Assembly (NCBI GenBank): GCA_027075325.1
Contig: JALTBN010000060.1
Location: forward strand, 1 to 64,000
Length of the DNA stretch: 64,000 nucleotides
Direction of reading: 5' to 3'
From: Thermococcus sp.
GTDB taxonomy: Archaea > Methanobacteriota_B > Thermococci > Thermococcales > Thermococcaceae
Below the pieces are notes generated by a model that searched no databases, had not been told where the DNA came from, and saw only the letters and a list, made by a program, of their open reading frames with translations. Of this stretch, positions 1 through 9,211 are shown piece by piece. The translations under genes were made by a program, and so were the position numbers. Position 1 is the stretch's first letter; the number at the start of each line of letters is the position of its first letter.

Positions 1-1325
1 GTTTTGTTCCAGTCCTTCAGCTGGAAATCATCCGGGGAGAAGAACGTGGGGTCGTAGCGCACGTGGATGTATCCCTTCGCAAAATCGAACGCCGAGATTA
101 TCAGATAGCTCGCGTTCAGCATCCTCCGGTATTCCCCGGGAAGCGGAATCGTGAGCAGCTCCGAATCGTTCTGATACTGGAAGGGAGGAAAGAGCACGTC
201 CGCGAGGGCGTACATGTCACCCACACCGTATTCCATCGGGGTGGGGGTGTGAACGATGAGGGCCGCCTTTATCGCGGGCAGTAGGGCTCTCTCATCCCCC
301 GTGGAGAGGTACTTCCTGAGTGAGCTGACTGTAACGTTCTGCGGTATCAGGTCAAACCATTTTATGTAAACAGTAGTGGCATTGGGGGAATCAAAGGATC
401 TCCAGAGGCCGCCGTACTCAAGGGGGTATCCGTCCCTCATGCTGAAATAAAGGGGGACTCCAAGATAGACCGACTTGTCCTGGAACATCTGGGGGGTCAG
501 GTTGAGCACGAAGTTCCAGACGAGAGTTGAGGCCTTCTCCGTGTCGTTTGAGAGCCGGACTTTCTGGATGATGTTCTCAAGTATCCAGGGGTTCCTCTTC
601 AGGGAATCCATCGTTAACCTGGTTGAATTCAGAATCCTCTCCCAGAAATCCCGGGGGCTCTTTGCGAACGGAACGAGGGGAAGAAAGCCCACGGGGGTTT
701 TCTCGTTCCCGTCGATCAGATAGGCTTTGCCGCTTTTCCGGTTCACGAGGAACTTTACAAGAATTCTGCCGGGGAGCGGGTAGGAATCCCCGGTATCGTT
801 CAGAATGCCCCCAAAATCAAGGCCGAGGGTGATGTTTGAAACCGAGACCTCGACCAGCTCGTGGGTGGAGTTGTAGGGAGAGTAGGAGACCGTAACGTTT
901 TCGGAACGCAGTTCTACCGGGACGGTGAGGGGAGTATTCGTGTACACATTCATCCGGAGGAGCTTCACCGGGGAATCGTTCCCGAGGTGGAAGTAGTCCC
1001 TAATAAAAGAGGCAAGTGCTTCGTCGCTCTCATTCTCCACTCCAGTAACCTTGACTTCTATTCCCGAGACGTTCCTGCAGCCGGTGTAGAGGGAGCCCTC
1101 AATCCTCCAGATCGTTCCGTTGATCACCGCGTACTCAACGAGATACCTGTCGGGAAACTGAAAGCAGGGGGGAGCAACGTACACCTGATACCTGAAGTTG
1201 CTCGTCAGCAGGTAGAGGGGCACAGGGGCAGTTATATCCTCTCCGGCACTGACATGGGGAACTTCAATTCCAGAGATAAGAAAGAGGAACAAAAGGGACA
1301 GAGATACCAGCGATTTAGACTTCAC
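1..1325 (-). CDS. Exported protein of unknown function, cut by the window edge
   Basis: The frame is open from a GTG at 1325 to the left edge, so the C-terminus is missing; about 441 residues are visible. The start is chosen because GGAGGTGG (complement of 1330-1337) lies just upstream and the protein then begins with a signal peptide: MKSK, a run of Leu/Phe/Ile to about residue 22, then a VSAGED cleavage-like site. The rest is Asn-X-Ser/Thr rich, as expected for an S-layer-side or secreted glycoprotein, and has no cysteine cluster or catalytic motif I can name. A TATA-like TTATAAATA lies upstream on the same strand near 1425-1434. Same strand as the CGP-CTERM gene at 1499-2767, but separated from it by 170 bases. 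I do not recognise the family. Confidence 0.75.
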   Translation of the reverse strand, partial: MKSKSLVSLSLLFLFLISGIEVPHVSAGEDITAPVPLYLLTSNFRYQVYVAPPCFQFPDRYLVEYAVINGTIWRIEGSLYTGCRNVSGIEVKVTGVENESDEALASFIRDYFHLGNDSPVKLLRMNVYTNTPLTVPVELRSENVTVSYSPYNSTHELVEVSVSNITLGLDFGGILNDTGDSYPLPGRILVKFLVNRKSGKAYLIDGNEKTPVGFLPLVPFAKSPRDFWERILNSTRLTMDSLKRNPWILENIIQKVRLSNDTEKASTLVWNFVLNLTPQMFQDKSVYLGVPLYFSMRDGYPLEYGGLWRSFDSPNATTVYIKWFDLIPQNVTVSSLRKYLSTGDERALLPAIKAALIVHTPTPMEYGVGDMYALADVLFPPFQYQNDSELLTIPLPGEYRRMLNASYLIISAFDFAKGYIHVRYDPTFFSPDDFQLKDWNK

Positions 1326-1498
1326 GAGACCACCTCCGGAGCCGGGACTGCGAAAATTATTGACATACCAATTGTCCGTTTCATGTGCTCATCTCCCGAT
1401 GAGTATTCATCATCTGCATGCAGTAAGTATTTATAAGTTTTTTGAAAACAGAATTACTCCCCGAACAAAAAGAGAAAAGCAGAAAAAGCCAAGAAAAC

Positions 1499-2767
1499 TT
1501 ACCTTCTCCTCCTTATCATCCCCACTAATACTGCAATCCCCAAGATCGAAGCCGGGCCGCAGATGGTCTTCACTCCCCCGGCGTTCGTCTTCGGTTCGTA
1601 GGATTCCGCCGCCTGATTGACCGGAGTTACATTGACCCCGCTCCCGGGGTTGAGCTCACCCGTTCCGGGGCCAATAGAGCCCGATGAAGAGCCGTTGCTC
1701 TGGACCGGCGGCCCAACCCAGCCAGTTGAGGCGTTTCCAGTCCCGGAAGTTCCCCCGCACCTCACGAGCTGTGGGTCCTTGCTCTCGTCGTAGGGTATCC
1801 ACGCGTGGGTCCCGTTCATGGTCTCGTACCAGCCTATGCGGGAGTTCCAGCCCGCATCGCCCCAGTTCGCTATCGCCGAGATCTCCTCGATGTCCCGATC
1901 GCTGAGCCCCTTTACCGCGCCGTCCCTGAGGAGCTCGCTGAGGGCCGCCTTCACGACTTTGGAGGCGTTCACATCCTCCGGACTGTAAGCCGGCCCCTCG
2001 CTTGAGCCGGACACGAGGCTCAACCTCGTGCAGTTTATGCCCACAACGCTGAAGAACTCCTTAAGAGCCTTCTCAAGCTCTTCTGGGTTAGGTCCCGTTG
2101 CCTCAACCCTCATCCTTCCGGCCCTTATCACCTTGCCGGGGTCGACCCCGTGCTCCTTGAGGCACTTCTCAAAGGCCGGGTTCGGCTTCCACGAGCAGGT
2201 TCCGTTCACACAGCCGCAGCTCGTGAGCTTGAGGCAGTCGTACCACTTAGCGTAGACGCACGGCGAGGCGATCTTTTCCGCCTCCCATTTGGGGGCGCAG
2301 ATCTCACCGGAGCAGCCCCCAGTGGCGCAGTCCGAATCGGAACTGCACTCCTTCTTCGGGAAGCTGATCTTGAGCGTCACGTTGCCCTTTTTGAAGACGT
2401 TAACGCTCGAACCGTTTTTGACCATTGACGTTCCGATCCATCCGAGCTTCGCTAACCCGCTGAGGTTGCCCTCGGTAAGGACCAGCGCACCCGAATAGCT
2501 CCAGTAAGCCCCGGTTTCCCTCTTCTGGGGGATCTCCACCCTCACGTGGGGTCCTTTGTCGTCGTCCCATACCCTCATGAGGAAGGTTCTGTCTCCCACC
2601 GTTAGAATGCTCAGAACTCTTGCATCGGGGTTGTACCTCACCCCTGGCTTGTTCAGAACCACCTCAACCGCGTACCTGTCGCCCGGGTTGAAACAGGCCA
2701 CGGCCAGGGGAAGGGAGAGCATCAGCAGGATGATCACAAGCCCCGTGAGCTTTCTCATGGAACTCAC
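1499..2767 (-). CDS. CGP-CTERM-anchored cysteine-rich exported protein
   Basis: 422 residues (419 if the second Met is used). An N-terminal signal peptide ends in LAVAC, so the mature protein could begin with a lipid-modified Cys. The C-terminus is the Thermococcales CGP-CTERM sorting signal: TICGP, a hydrophobic stretch, then RRRR. Two cysteine-rich parts lie in the middle: ECSSDSDCATGGCSGEIC (about residues 140-157) and a cluster with Cys at CVYAKWYDC, SCGCVNGTC and KCL, similar to the eight-cysteine-cluster domains known with CGP-CTERM anchors. A Ser/Gly/Asn-rich linker (about 340-390) precedes the anchor, as in cell-surface proteins held by a processed C-terminus. The start is a TTG/ATG cluster near 2758-2767. 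Ligand or enzymatic role is unknown. Confidence 0.85.
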   Translation of the reverse strand: MSSMRKLTGLVIILLMLSLPLAVACFNPGDRYAVEVVLNKPGVRYNPDARVLSILTVGDRTFLMRVWDDDKGPHVRVEIPQKRETGAYWSYSGALVLTEGNLSGLAKLGWIGTSMVKNGSSVNVFKKGNVTLKISFPKKECSSDSDCATGGCSGEICAPKWEAEKIASPCVYAKWYDCLKLTSCGCVNGTCSWKPNPAFEKCLKEHGVDPGKVIRAGRMRVEATGPNPEELEKALKEFFSVVGINCTRLSLVSGSSEGPAYSPEDVNASKVVKAALSELLRDGAVKGLSDRDIEEISAIANWGDAGWNSRIGWYETMNGTHAWIPYDESKDPQLVRCGGTSGTGNASTGWVGPPVQSNGSSSGSIGPGTGELNPGSGVNVTPVNQAAESYEPKTNAGGVKTICGPASILGIAVLVGMIRRRR

Positions 2768-2844
2768 CGTTGACTATTTCGGCGTCATCCTATTTAAGGG
2801 GCATTATGGCTTCAAAGTCGTTTGAAGCGTTGCCTTCAAAAGCG

Positions 2845-2882
2845 TTATAAGCTGGTGGGCGGAGTTATCACCCGAGGTGATT
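2845..2882 (+). promoter_or_regulatory. Enolase promoter with Tgr-type TGM motif over the RBS
   Basis: A TATA-like GCGTTATAAGC lies at about 2843-2853. Downstream, TATCAC-CCGAG-GTGATT at 2866-2882 fits the Thermococcales glycolytic motif TATCAC-N5-GTGATA with one mismatch. The motif overlaps the ribosome-binding site GAGGTGAT. In this group a TGM downstream of the TATA box is the arrangement for repression by Tgr when sugars are absent. Confidence 0.75.
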
Positions 2883-2885
2883 GAC

Positions 2886-4178
2886 ATGGAGAACCCGTTT
2901 GAGATAACGAACGTTATAGCGAGGGAAATACTGGACAGCAGGGGAAACCCGACGGTTGAGGTCGAGGTCTACACCCCGGTGAGCATGGGGAGAGCGGCGG
3001 TTCCGAGCGGAGCAAGCACAGGCACCCACGAGGCCCTTGAGCTTCGCGACGGCGGAAAGCGCTACCACGGGAAGGGCGTTAGAAGGGCCGTTGAGAACGT
3101 CAACAAGATAATCGCGCCCGAGATTATAGGAATGGACGTCACCTGGCAGAGGGACATCGACACCCTGATGCTCGAACTCGACGGAACTGAGAACAAGAGC
3201 AACCTCGGTGCCAATGCAATCCTCGGCGTTTCCCTGGCCGTTGCCAAGGCGGCCGCCAATGCCCTCGGGCTTCCACTCTACCAGTACATCGGCGGGACCA
3301 ACGCCTACGTCATGCCCATCCCGATGAGCAACGTCATAAACGGCGGAGTCCACGCCGGCAACGAGCTTGACTTCCAGGAGTTCATGATCATGCCGGTTGG
3401 AGCCGACAGCTTCCGCGAGGGAATAAGGTGGGTTTCCGAGACCTACCACGTCCTCAAGGGCGTCATAGCCGAGAAGTACGGGAAAGACGCGGTCAATGTC
3501 GGCGACGAGGGCGGCTTTGCACCCCCGCTGAAGGAGCCGCACGAGCCCCTTGAGCTCCTCATCAAGGCCATTGAAGAAGCCGGCTACAAGCCCGGCGACG
3601 AGATAGCCTTTGCCATGGACCCGGCATCGAGCGAGTTCTACCACCCGGACATCGGCAAGTACGTCGTCAACGGCAAGGAGTACGACGGCAGCGAGCTTTT
3701 GGAGCTTTACAAAGAGCTTGTATCGAGCTACCCAATAGTTTCCATCGAAGACCCGTTCCACGAGGAGGACTGGGAGAACTTCGCGCTTATAACAAAGGAA
3801 CTCGGGGACAAGATACAGATCGTCGGCGACGACATATTCGTCACCAACCCGAAGAGGATAAGGAAGGGCATCGAGATGGGAGCGGCCAACGCGCTCCTCC
3901 TCAAGGTCAACCAGATAGGAACCCTCAGCGAGGCCATCGATGCGGCCTACACAGCCTACAGGGCCGGCTGGGGAGTCGTCGTTTCACACCGCTCCGGGGA
4001 GACGGACGACTCGTTCATAGCAGATCTCGCGGTCGCCCTCAACACCGGCCAGATCAAGACCGGCGCCCCGGCGAGAATGGACAGGAACGCTAAGTACAAC
4101 CAGCTGATAAGGATTGAGGAGGAGCTTGAGGGAATAGCGGTCTATCCGGGCAGGAAGTTCAGGAACCCGTTCCTCTGA
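2886..4178 (+). CDS. eno: Enolase (phosphopyruvate hydratase)
   Basis: 430 residues, the usual length. The enzyme interconverts 2-phosphoglycerate and phosphoenolpyruvate in glycolysis and gluconeogenesis in the cytoplasm. Family motifs are intact: [14 protein letters not shown] at the N-terminus, [32 protein letters not shown] near residue 205, SIEDP near 285 (metal-binding Asp) and the signature [19 protein letters not shown] near 366 with the catalytic Lys-containing [10 protein letters not shown] before it. ATG at 2886 is chosen over the in-frame GTG at 2877 because GAGGTGA sits at the right distance before it. The 3' end overlaps the convergent PadR gene by 20 bases. Regulation by Tgr is inferred from the TGM at 2866-2882. 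Confidence 0.97.
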   Translation: MENPFEITNVIAREILDSRGNPTVEVEVYTPVSMGRAAVPSGASTGTHEALELRDGGKRYHGKGVRRAVENVNKIIAPEIIGMDVTWQRDIDTLMLELDGTENKSNLGANAILGVSLAVAKAAANALGLPLYQYIGGTNAYVMPIPMSNVINGGVHAGNELDFQEFMIMPVGADSFREGIRWVSETYHVLKGVIAEKYGKDAVNVGDEGGFAPPLKEPHEPLELLIKAIEEAGYKPGDEIAFAMDPASSEFYHPDIGKYVVNGKEYDGSELLELYKELVSSYPIVSIEDPFHEEDWENFALITKELGDKIQIVGDDIFVTNPKRIRKGIEMGAANALLLKVNQIGTLSEAIDAAYTAYRAGWGVVVSHRSGETDDSFIADLAVALNTGQIKTGAPARMDRNAKYNQLIRIEEELEGIAVYPGRKFRNPFL

Positions 4179-4656
4179 TTTCTCCTTCTTTCAGCCGTTT
4201 AAGCTCTCTTTTTTTGTTCTCAAGGACTTCTATAATGCCGTCCAGGAGTTCTATGTAGCTGTCTATGGCCGTGGTGGCTATTTCCTTTCCGTAGCCCATC
4301 TCCCTGAGCTTCTCCCTCAGCCTCTCGTGGTACTGGACTGCCAGGTACAGGGACTTCAGTGCGAGCTCGTTTGCCTCTCTGAGGTAGAGCCAGCCCTTCT
4401 CGGTGAGACGGTACTTGACGATCCTCCTTTTTCCCCTGTACTCTTCCCTTGACTCTACCAGGCCTTCCTCGGCCAGCTTGCCCAGCATGGTGTAAAGGTT
4501 CCCGTGGCTGGGCCTCCAGTTGCCGAAGGTTACCTTCTCTATCTCCTTCAGTATCTCGTAGCCGTGGGCCTCTCCCTTTAAGCCTATTATGAGGAGAATT
4601 AGGTTCTTCATTGGAACCGTGAATAGGTTTCTCACGAGGCTTGAATCCGAGGGCAT
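4159..4656 (-). CDS. PadR-family transcriptional regulator
   Basis: 165 residues from the ATG at 4656, which follows GGTGGTGA; longer upstream frames run into the promoter. The N-terminal winged helix is typical of Pad[23 protein letters not shown], then [20 protein letters not shown] and the wing [14 protein letters not shown]. The C-terminal half is a Lys/Glu-rich helical segment, as in proteins that dimerise through a long helix. The gene is divergent from the giant RND transporter gene at 4789 and shares its 130-base intergenic region. PadR regulators commonly repress a neighbouring exporter and release on binding a hydrophobic ligand, so control of the neighbour is the natural inference. 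The effector is unknown. Confidence 0.9.
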   Translation of the reverse strand: MPSDSSLVRNLFTVPMKNLILLIIGLKGEAHGYEILKEIEKVTFGNWRPSHGNLYTMLGKLAEEGLVESREEYRGKRRIVKYRLTEKGWLYLREANELALKSLYLAVQYHERLREKLREMGYGKEIATTAIDSYIELLDGIIEVLENKKRELKRLKEGEIRGTGS

Positions 4657-4788
4657 GCTCTCACCACCGACGAAAGGCTTATAAGTTTCACCCACCCCAT
4701 ATATGTCTGAATTAAACATATTTGATAAATATAGATTTACAGCTGACATATTGTTGACAATCATTTAAAAGGCTTTGGGGGTGTTGTG
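4657..4788. promoter_or_regulatory. Divergent PadR/RND promoter with PadR-like palindrome
   Basis: ATATGTCT (4701-4708) and AAACATAT (4714-4721) form a near-perfect inverted repeat. Its core ATGT/ACAT half-sites resemble the operators described for PadR proteins. AT-rich TATA-like stretches lie on both strands: TTATAAG at 4679-4685 (within the leader of padR) and CATTTAAAAGG at about 4762-4772 ahead of the transporter. A shorter dyad TTGT-TG-ACAA follows at 4751-4760. Binding is inferred, not shown. Confidence 0.5.
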
Positions 4789-7700
4789 ATGGCCTGGAAC
4801 GAATGGATAGCCAAGCACGCGAAGCTTGTGCTCCTTGCGTGGGTGGTTCTGATCGTCCTCATGAGCCCCTTCGCGGCGAAGCTGAGTGAGGTGACCAACT
4901 ACAGCGAGGAGCAGATGGTATCCCACCAGATAGAGTCCATAAAGGTCCAAGATATAATGTCCGAGGAGTTCACGAGGGCCCAGAACGAGAACCTGACGTA
5001 CCTCCTGATAACGAACATAAGCGTCAACGACGAAAGAACGAGGCAAGCTTATTACGCCTTTAAAGAGCGCGTCGAGGGGAAGTACGCCGACAACGTAACG
5101 TCTTACTACGACGCCCTCGACGAGCTCTGGAACATGACCTACAATTTAACCCTGAACATAACCAGAATGACCGCGAACCTCACGGGAGTGCTCTATTCAA
5201 CCGCGGTCCAGAGCAACGAGGGATTTGGCCGGCTGCTCAACATGACCTATGAGCTCAACAATACAACTGAAATGGTTAAAAACGGCCTAATCGGTGCCGC
5301 GAAGGGCTATCTGACCCTGAAGCAGAACGTTACTGACCTTTACAACCAGACGGTTCTCCTCAGGAACGCGCTGAACCAAACCGACCTTGTCTACGTTTAC
5401 CTCCACAGAAACCTTACCTCAACCGCTGAAATGCTCAAATCCCTCAACTCCACGCTGGTGAACCTCAACTCCGGCCTCTACACCCTCAACTCGACCTACG
5501 GAAAGACATACATGGGGGTCATAGCCGTCCACAGAGCCTTGCTGACGAGCGGTGCCTACGATAGGGGGAATCTCACTCGGGCTGAGGCGCAGGCGATAGC
5601 CAACCGGACCGAGGCAACGCCGGAGTTTGTATACGCCGTCTTCAACTCGGTTTACCCGGTCTACTCCAGCGCTGGAAGCGGGGCAATCACAGATCCATTC
5701 CTAGCCAACGTCACGGAGGGTATCGTCAAAGCTGGCTCGCCAGAGGATCAGGTTCTCCTCGTTGAGGCATATGGAGGGGCGTTCTACTTCGGCGTCAAAG
5801 CCTTCGACGAGAAAGCCGGAAGCGAGCACGCCCTTCAGGGCCTGGCTCCCAACCAGCTAGAGAGTGCCGTTTCTAGGATATCCACCTCCTCCCTCCAGAG
5901 CCTTCCGGAAGTGATATCCCGGAGCAACCAGACTGTCGAGATAGAAGGCTTCGGCGAGATCGACGCTAAGACCTTCTCCGGGATAGTGGAGCGAGCGATC
6001 TCGCTCGGACCCAATCCAGGTGCTGAAGCCGTTGAGAACACCACCGTCGAGGTTGTGCTCTCGCTCATGAACAACATCCCAGACAACCCAATCTCGAAGC
6101 TCCCGAACGCGAAGGGAGTTCTAATGGGGCTTCTGGTAAATGGCCCAACGAAAGACCTTGAGAAGAACATTCTCCTAACAGGCATGGAGGAAAACCTCCC
6201 GAGAGAGGCCTCCCAGTTCGCCCCAGTCATCGTTGATACAGTTTTGGATTACGACGAAAACGCCACAGGGGTTCTCTCAAAGGATCCCGCGGTTCTTGAG
6301 GAAGCGACCATCTCAGCCCTCAAGGGCATGACGGCCCAGATGGGTCTGGACGTAGATGAGAAATTGCTGAGGGAGTTATATGAGAGCGGTGGCAGGCCAG
6401 AGGTTTTGAATGCTATCGCCCTCGAAATGCTCAAGGCCGGAACAGTTGAGCAGCTCTCCAGGGCCGGCGTTCCAAACGCCGAGGCCATAGCAGACCTCAT
6501 TGTCAAAACCGCCGCCGAAGACCCGGAGGGAATAATCAGCGGTGAGAGGCTTGAGAACTCTACGGTAGGGGTGGTCTCCGCACTGAGCTCCAGCATGGGC
6601 GGAAAGGCGGAGTTCAACGTTTCGGAGATTGTGAGGAAACTCTACGATGGCGCAGATCCGAGGGAGCTGGCCGAGGAGTTGTTCCTCAAAGGAGCAAGGG
6701 AGCAAATGGAAAACGCCAACGTGAGCGTTCCCGAGGAGTTCAAGGGGGTTTTCCTCAACATCACGGAGAGGGTTGTCAAGGACTATCCGATGAGCGATGG
6801 GGAAATGGCCAGCCTCGTCAAAAACGCCGTCAAGTCCTTCGTTACCTCCTACGCGAGCAACAACCCCTACGGTATCAAAATAACCTTCAACGCCTCGAAG
6901 CTCGTTGATGTGGCCTTCCGCTTCAAGGACGAACCTGATGCGATGACAAAGGATGACGTCAGGCCCCTGGCCGAGGAACTTTTCCCGACGGTGAAGGAGA
7001 AGGCGGGAACCTACCTGAGCATGCTTAAGAGCGACGACAACACGACGATGCTCATCACCTTCGTCCCGCGCGGGAGACCGGGCCCGAGCGACGACATCTA
7101 CAGGTACAGGGCAGAAAACGCCACCCTTGTAAAGAAGATAGCCCTCGAGGAGTTCGGGAAGTACTTCCCTGACGTTGACGGGGCCCTCGGAGGAACCCCA
7201 ATTGAGAACCATGAGATGACCAAGTACGGGAGCAGGGACAATCAGAAGACAACGCAGGCGAGCATGATAGCGGCCCTCGTAGTTCTATTCATCCTCATGG
7301 GAATGGCCCTCCTCGCGACTTTCCTGCCCTTCACAGGAGTTGCGACCTCTGCCTTAACAGCACTGGGCATAGCCTACCTGCTCGCGAGGGATGGGATCCT
7401 GAACATTGGAAGCTGGGCCCAGATGCTGACCATCACGACGGCCCTCGGTCTCGGTATCGACTACTCGACCTACTACGTCCACAGGTTTAGAGAGTACGTT
7501 GCCGAGGGCTACGAGCACGAGAAAGCGGTTGCCGAGGCGCTGAGGAGGGCCAAGGATGCCGTCCTCGCGAGCGCGTTCACCGATATCATAGCCTTTGCAA
7601 GCTTCGTTTTAGCGTGGGAGTTCCCGATATTCCAGCAGATGGGCATAATAGCCCCGCTAGCGGTTGTCTCGGTCCTAATTGCAAGCCTGACATTCATCCC

Positions 7701-8904
7701 GGCGATAACTGCCCTCATCGGCGACAAGAGCTGGTTCTGGTGGCCGAGGAACGTTAAGCACCTGAGGGCAATGGACGTCCACGAGAGGAGCAGGATTGCC
7801 GAATGGGTAATCAAGCACGCAAAGCTCGTCCTAGTAATAGCGCTCCTCGTAGCGGCGCCGGCAACCTACACCTTCCTGACCTTCAAGGGGACCCACGACA
7901 TGAGCCTCTTCCTGCCTGAGAACAGCGACACCCTGAAGTTCATGACGCTCAGCGAGGAAAAGCTGGGAGCCTCGCTTATGTCGCCCAACTACGTGATAAT
8001 CGAGTTCAACGGCAACGTTACCAGCGACGACCTCAAGCTCGTGGACGAGGTAACTGCCCACATCGCTTCAATGGACGGGGTTAAAGCTGTTTATTCTCCA
8101 ACAAGACCCTACGGAGAGCCTGTCAGCAATCTGACGCTTTCGGCCATAAAGACCCTCGGCGGCGACAGGTTCATCTCCTCGAAGGGCGACAAGATCATGA
8201 TACAGGTCGAGACCGTTTACAGGCCCACTGACGAAGGGGCGAAGAACCTCGTAAAGGCGCTCAGGGCCTATGTGAAAGGCCTGGCAGAGAAGAACCCGAG
8301 GATCAAGGCCGGCCTGGTTGGAGGGGGAGCGGCACTCTCGATGGACCTAACCGACAGGATAAACGACATCTTCTGGCACAGGATAATCCCAGTGGCCCTA
8401 ATCCTGATGTTCCTCTCGCTGATACCGACACTCAAGGGACTGCCGGCTGTGGCATCGACGATGACCACCATATTCCTCGGCGTCATGACGAGCATCTGGG
8501 TCTCGACGTGGCTCTTCGAGAGGGTATTTGATCAGGAGGTCATGTGGTTCCTGCCGCTGATGGTCTTCGTCGTGCTCATGGGAGTGGGCATAGACTACAA
8601 CAGCTTCTACCTCGTCAAAGCCAGGGACGAGTTCGAGAGGAGAAATCCCGACGAAGCACTCATAGTTGCAGCGGGAACGATGGACAAGCTGGTTATCGGC
8701 CTTTCGGTGGTTCTGGCGAGCACATATGGGGCCCTGATGCTCAGCAGTACATGGGGAACGAGGGAGATTGGCTTTGCCCTCGCGGCGGGAATCCTACTGA
8801 CGGCTACGATGGCGGTCTACTTCATTGGCCCGGCCTTCATGAGCCTCTTCGGCGAGAAGGCCTGGTGGCCGCTGTTCAAGAACCACAAGGAAGGAGGAAA
8901 GTGA
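4789..8904 (+). CDS. RND/MMPL-family exporter with very large first ectodomain
   Basis: 1371 residues. Two homologous halves each have a single N-terminal membrane helix, an external domain and a block of about five helices. Helix 1 is at about residues 12-31. The first block starts near 825 and includes GLGIDYSTYYVHRF near 887. The second half begins near 1010, with its block from about 1198 and GVGIDYNSFYLVKARDEF near 1264. The two GxGIDYxxxY motifs mark the HAE3/MMPL class of proton-coupled exporters of lipids or hydrophobic compounds. The first external domain is about 790 residues, far larger than the second (about 165), and is rich in N-glycosylation-type sequons and helical repeats. 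Start ATG 4789 follows GGGGGTG. Probably controlled by the divergent PadR. Substrate unknown. Confidence 0.9.
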   Translation: MAWNEWIAKHAKLVLLAWVVLIVLMSPFAAKLSEVTNYSEEQMVSHQIESIKVQDIMSEEFTRAQNENLTYLLITNISVNDERTRQAYYAFKERVEGKYADNVTSYYDALDELWNMTYNLTLNITRMTANLTGVLYSTAVQSNEGFGRLLNMTYELNNTTEMVKNGLIGAAKGYLTLKQNVTDLYNQTVLLRNALNQTDLVYVYLHRNLTSTAEMLKSLNSTLVNLNSGLYTLNSTYGKTYMGVIAVHRALLTSGAYDRGNLTRAEAQAIANRTEATPEFVYAVFNSVYPVYSSAGSGAITDPFLANVTEGIVKAGSPEDQVLLVEAYGGAFYFGVKAFDEKAGSEHALQGLAPNQLESAVSRISTSSLQSLPEVISRSNQTVEIEGFGEIDAKTFSGIVERAISLGPNPGAEAVENTTVEVVLSLMNNIPDNPISKLPNAKGVLMGLLVNGPTKDLEKNILLTGMEENLPREASQFAPVIVDTVLDYDENATGVLSKDPAVLEEATISALKGMTAQMGLDVDEKLLRELYESGGRPEVLNAIALEMLKAGTVEQLSRAGVPNAEAIADLIVKTAAEDPEGIISGERLENSTVGVVSALSSSMGGKAEFNVSEIVRKLYDGADPRELAEELFLKGAREQMENANVSVPEEFKGVFLNITERVVKDYPMSDGEMASLVKNAVKSFVTSYASNNPYGIKITFNASKLVDVAFRFKDEPDAMTKDDVRPLAEELFPTVKEKAGTYLSMLKSDDNTTMLITFVPRGRPGPSDDIYRYRAENATLVKKIALEEFGKYFPDVDGALGGTPIENHEMTKYGSRDNQKTTQASMIAALVVLFILMGMALLATFLPFTGVATSALTALGIAYLLARDGILNIGSWAQMLTITTALGLGIDYSTYYVHRFREYVAEGYEHEKAVAEALRRAKDAVLASAFTDIIAFASFVLAWEFPIFQQMGIIAPLAVVSVLIASLTFIPAITALIGDKSWFWWPRNVKHLRAMDVHERSRIAEWVIKHAKLVLVIALLVAAPATYTFLTFKGTHDMSLFLPENSDTLKFMTLSEEKLGASLMSPNYVIIEFNGNVTSDDLKLVDEVTAHIASMDGVKAVYSPTRPYGEPVSNLTLSAIKTLGGDRFISSKGDKIMIQVETVYRPTDEGAKNLVKALRAYVKGLAEKNPRIKAGLVGGGAALSMDLTDRINDIFWHRIIPVALILMFLSLIPTLKGLPAVASTMTTIFLGVMTSIWVSTWLFERVFDQEVMWFLPLMVFVVLMGVGIDYNSFYLVKARDEFERRNPDEALIVAAGTMDKLVIGLSVVLASTYGALMLSSTWGTREIGFALAAGILLTATMAVYFIGPAFMSLFGEKAWWPLFKNHKEGGK

Positions 8905-8980
8905 TTTCCTTTCATATTTTTCCCGTTTTAGCTTCCTTTAGATTTTTAAGCCTCGCCTTCTAAATTTCCCTGGTGGTGGT
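8905..8980. promoter_or_regulatory. T-rich terminator tract and hicBA promoter
   Basis: After the transporter stop there are T-runs (TTTCCTTTCATATTTTTCCC), fitting an archaeal oligo-T terminator. They are followed by a TATA-like GATTTTTAAGCC at about 8940-8951 and the ribosome-binding site GGTGGTGG just before the hicB ATG. Confidence 0.45.
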
Positions 8981-9211
8981 ATGAAGCTTAAGGTCATCCT
9001 TGAGCCACAGCCCGAAGGCGGCTACGTGGCCTACGTCCCCGCTCTTCCCGGTTGCTTCAGCCAGGGAGAGACAAAGGAGGAAGCCCTGAAAAACATCAGA
9101 GAAGCTATAGAGCTGTACCTCGAAACCGTGGAGGAGCGGGAGCTCAAGAGGGCCCAGCGGGAACTCCTGAAAAAACACCGTGAGAGCGCCGTGGTAGAGG
9201 TATCGGTATGA
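8981..9211 (+). CDS. hicB: HicB-family antitoxin
   Basis: 76 residues. The fold is the partial RNase H-like HicB domain: MKLKVILEPQPEGGYVAY, VPALPGCFSQGETKEEALKN (the conserved PGC..GET.EEAL core) and the helix IREAIELYLETV. It lacks the separate C-terminal DNA-binding domain of longer HicB proteins and ends in a charged helix plus a short strand (VVEVSV). It should neutralise the HicA mRNA interferase encoded immediately downstream; the two frames overlap by ATGA. Antitoxin-first order is the reverse of the classical hicAB layout. Start ATG follows GGTGGTGG. Confidence 0.9.
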   Translation: MKLKVILEPQPEGGYVAYVPALPGCFSQGETKEEALKNIREAIELYLETVEERELKRAQRELLKKHRESAVVEVSV

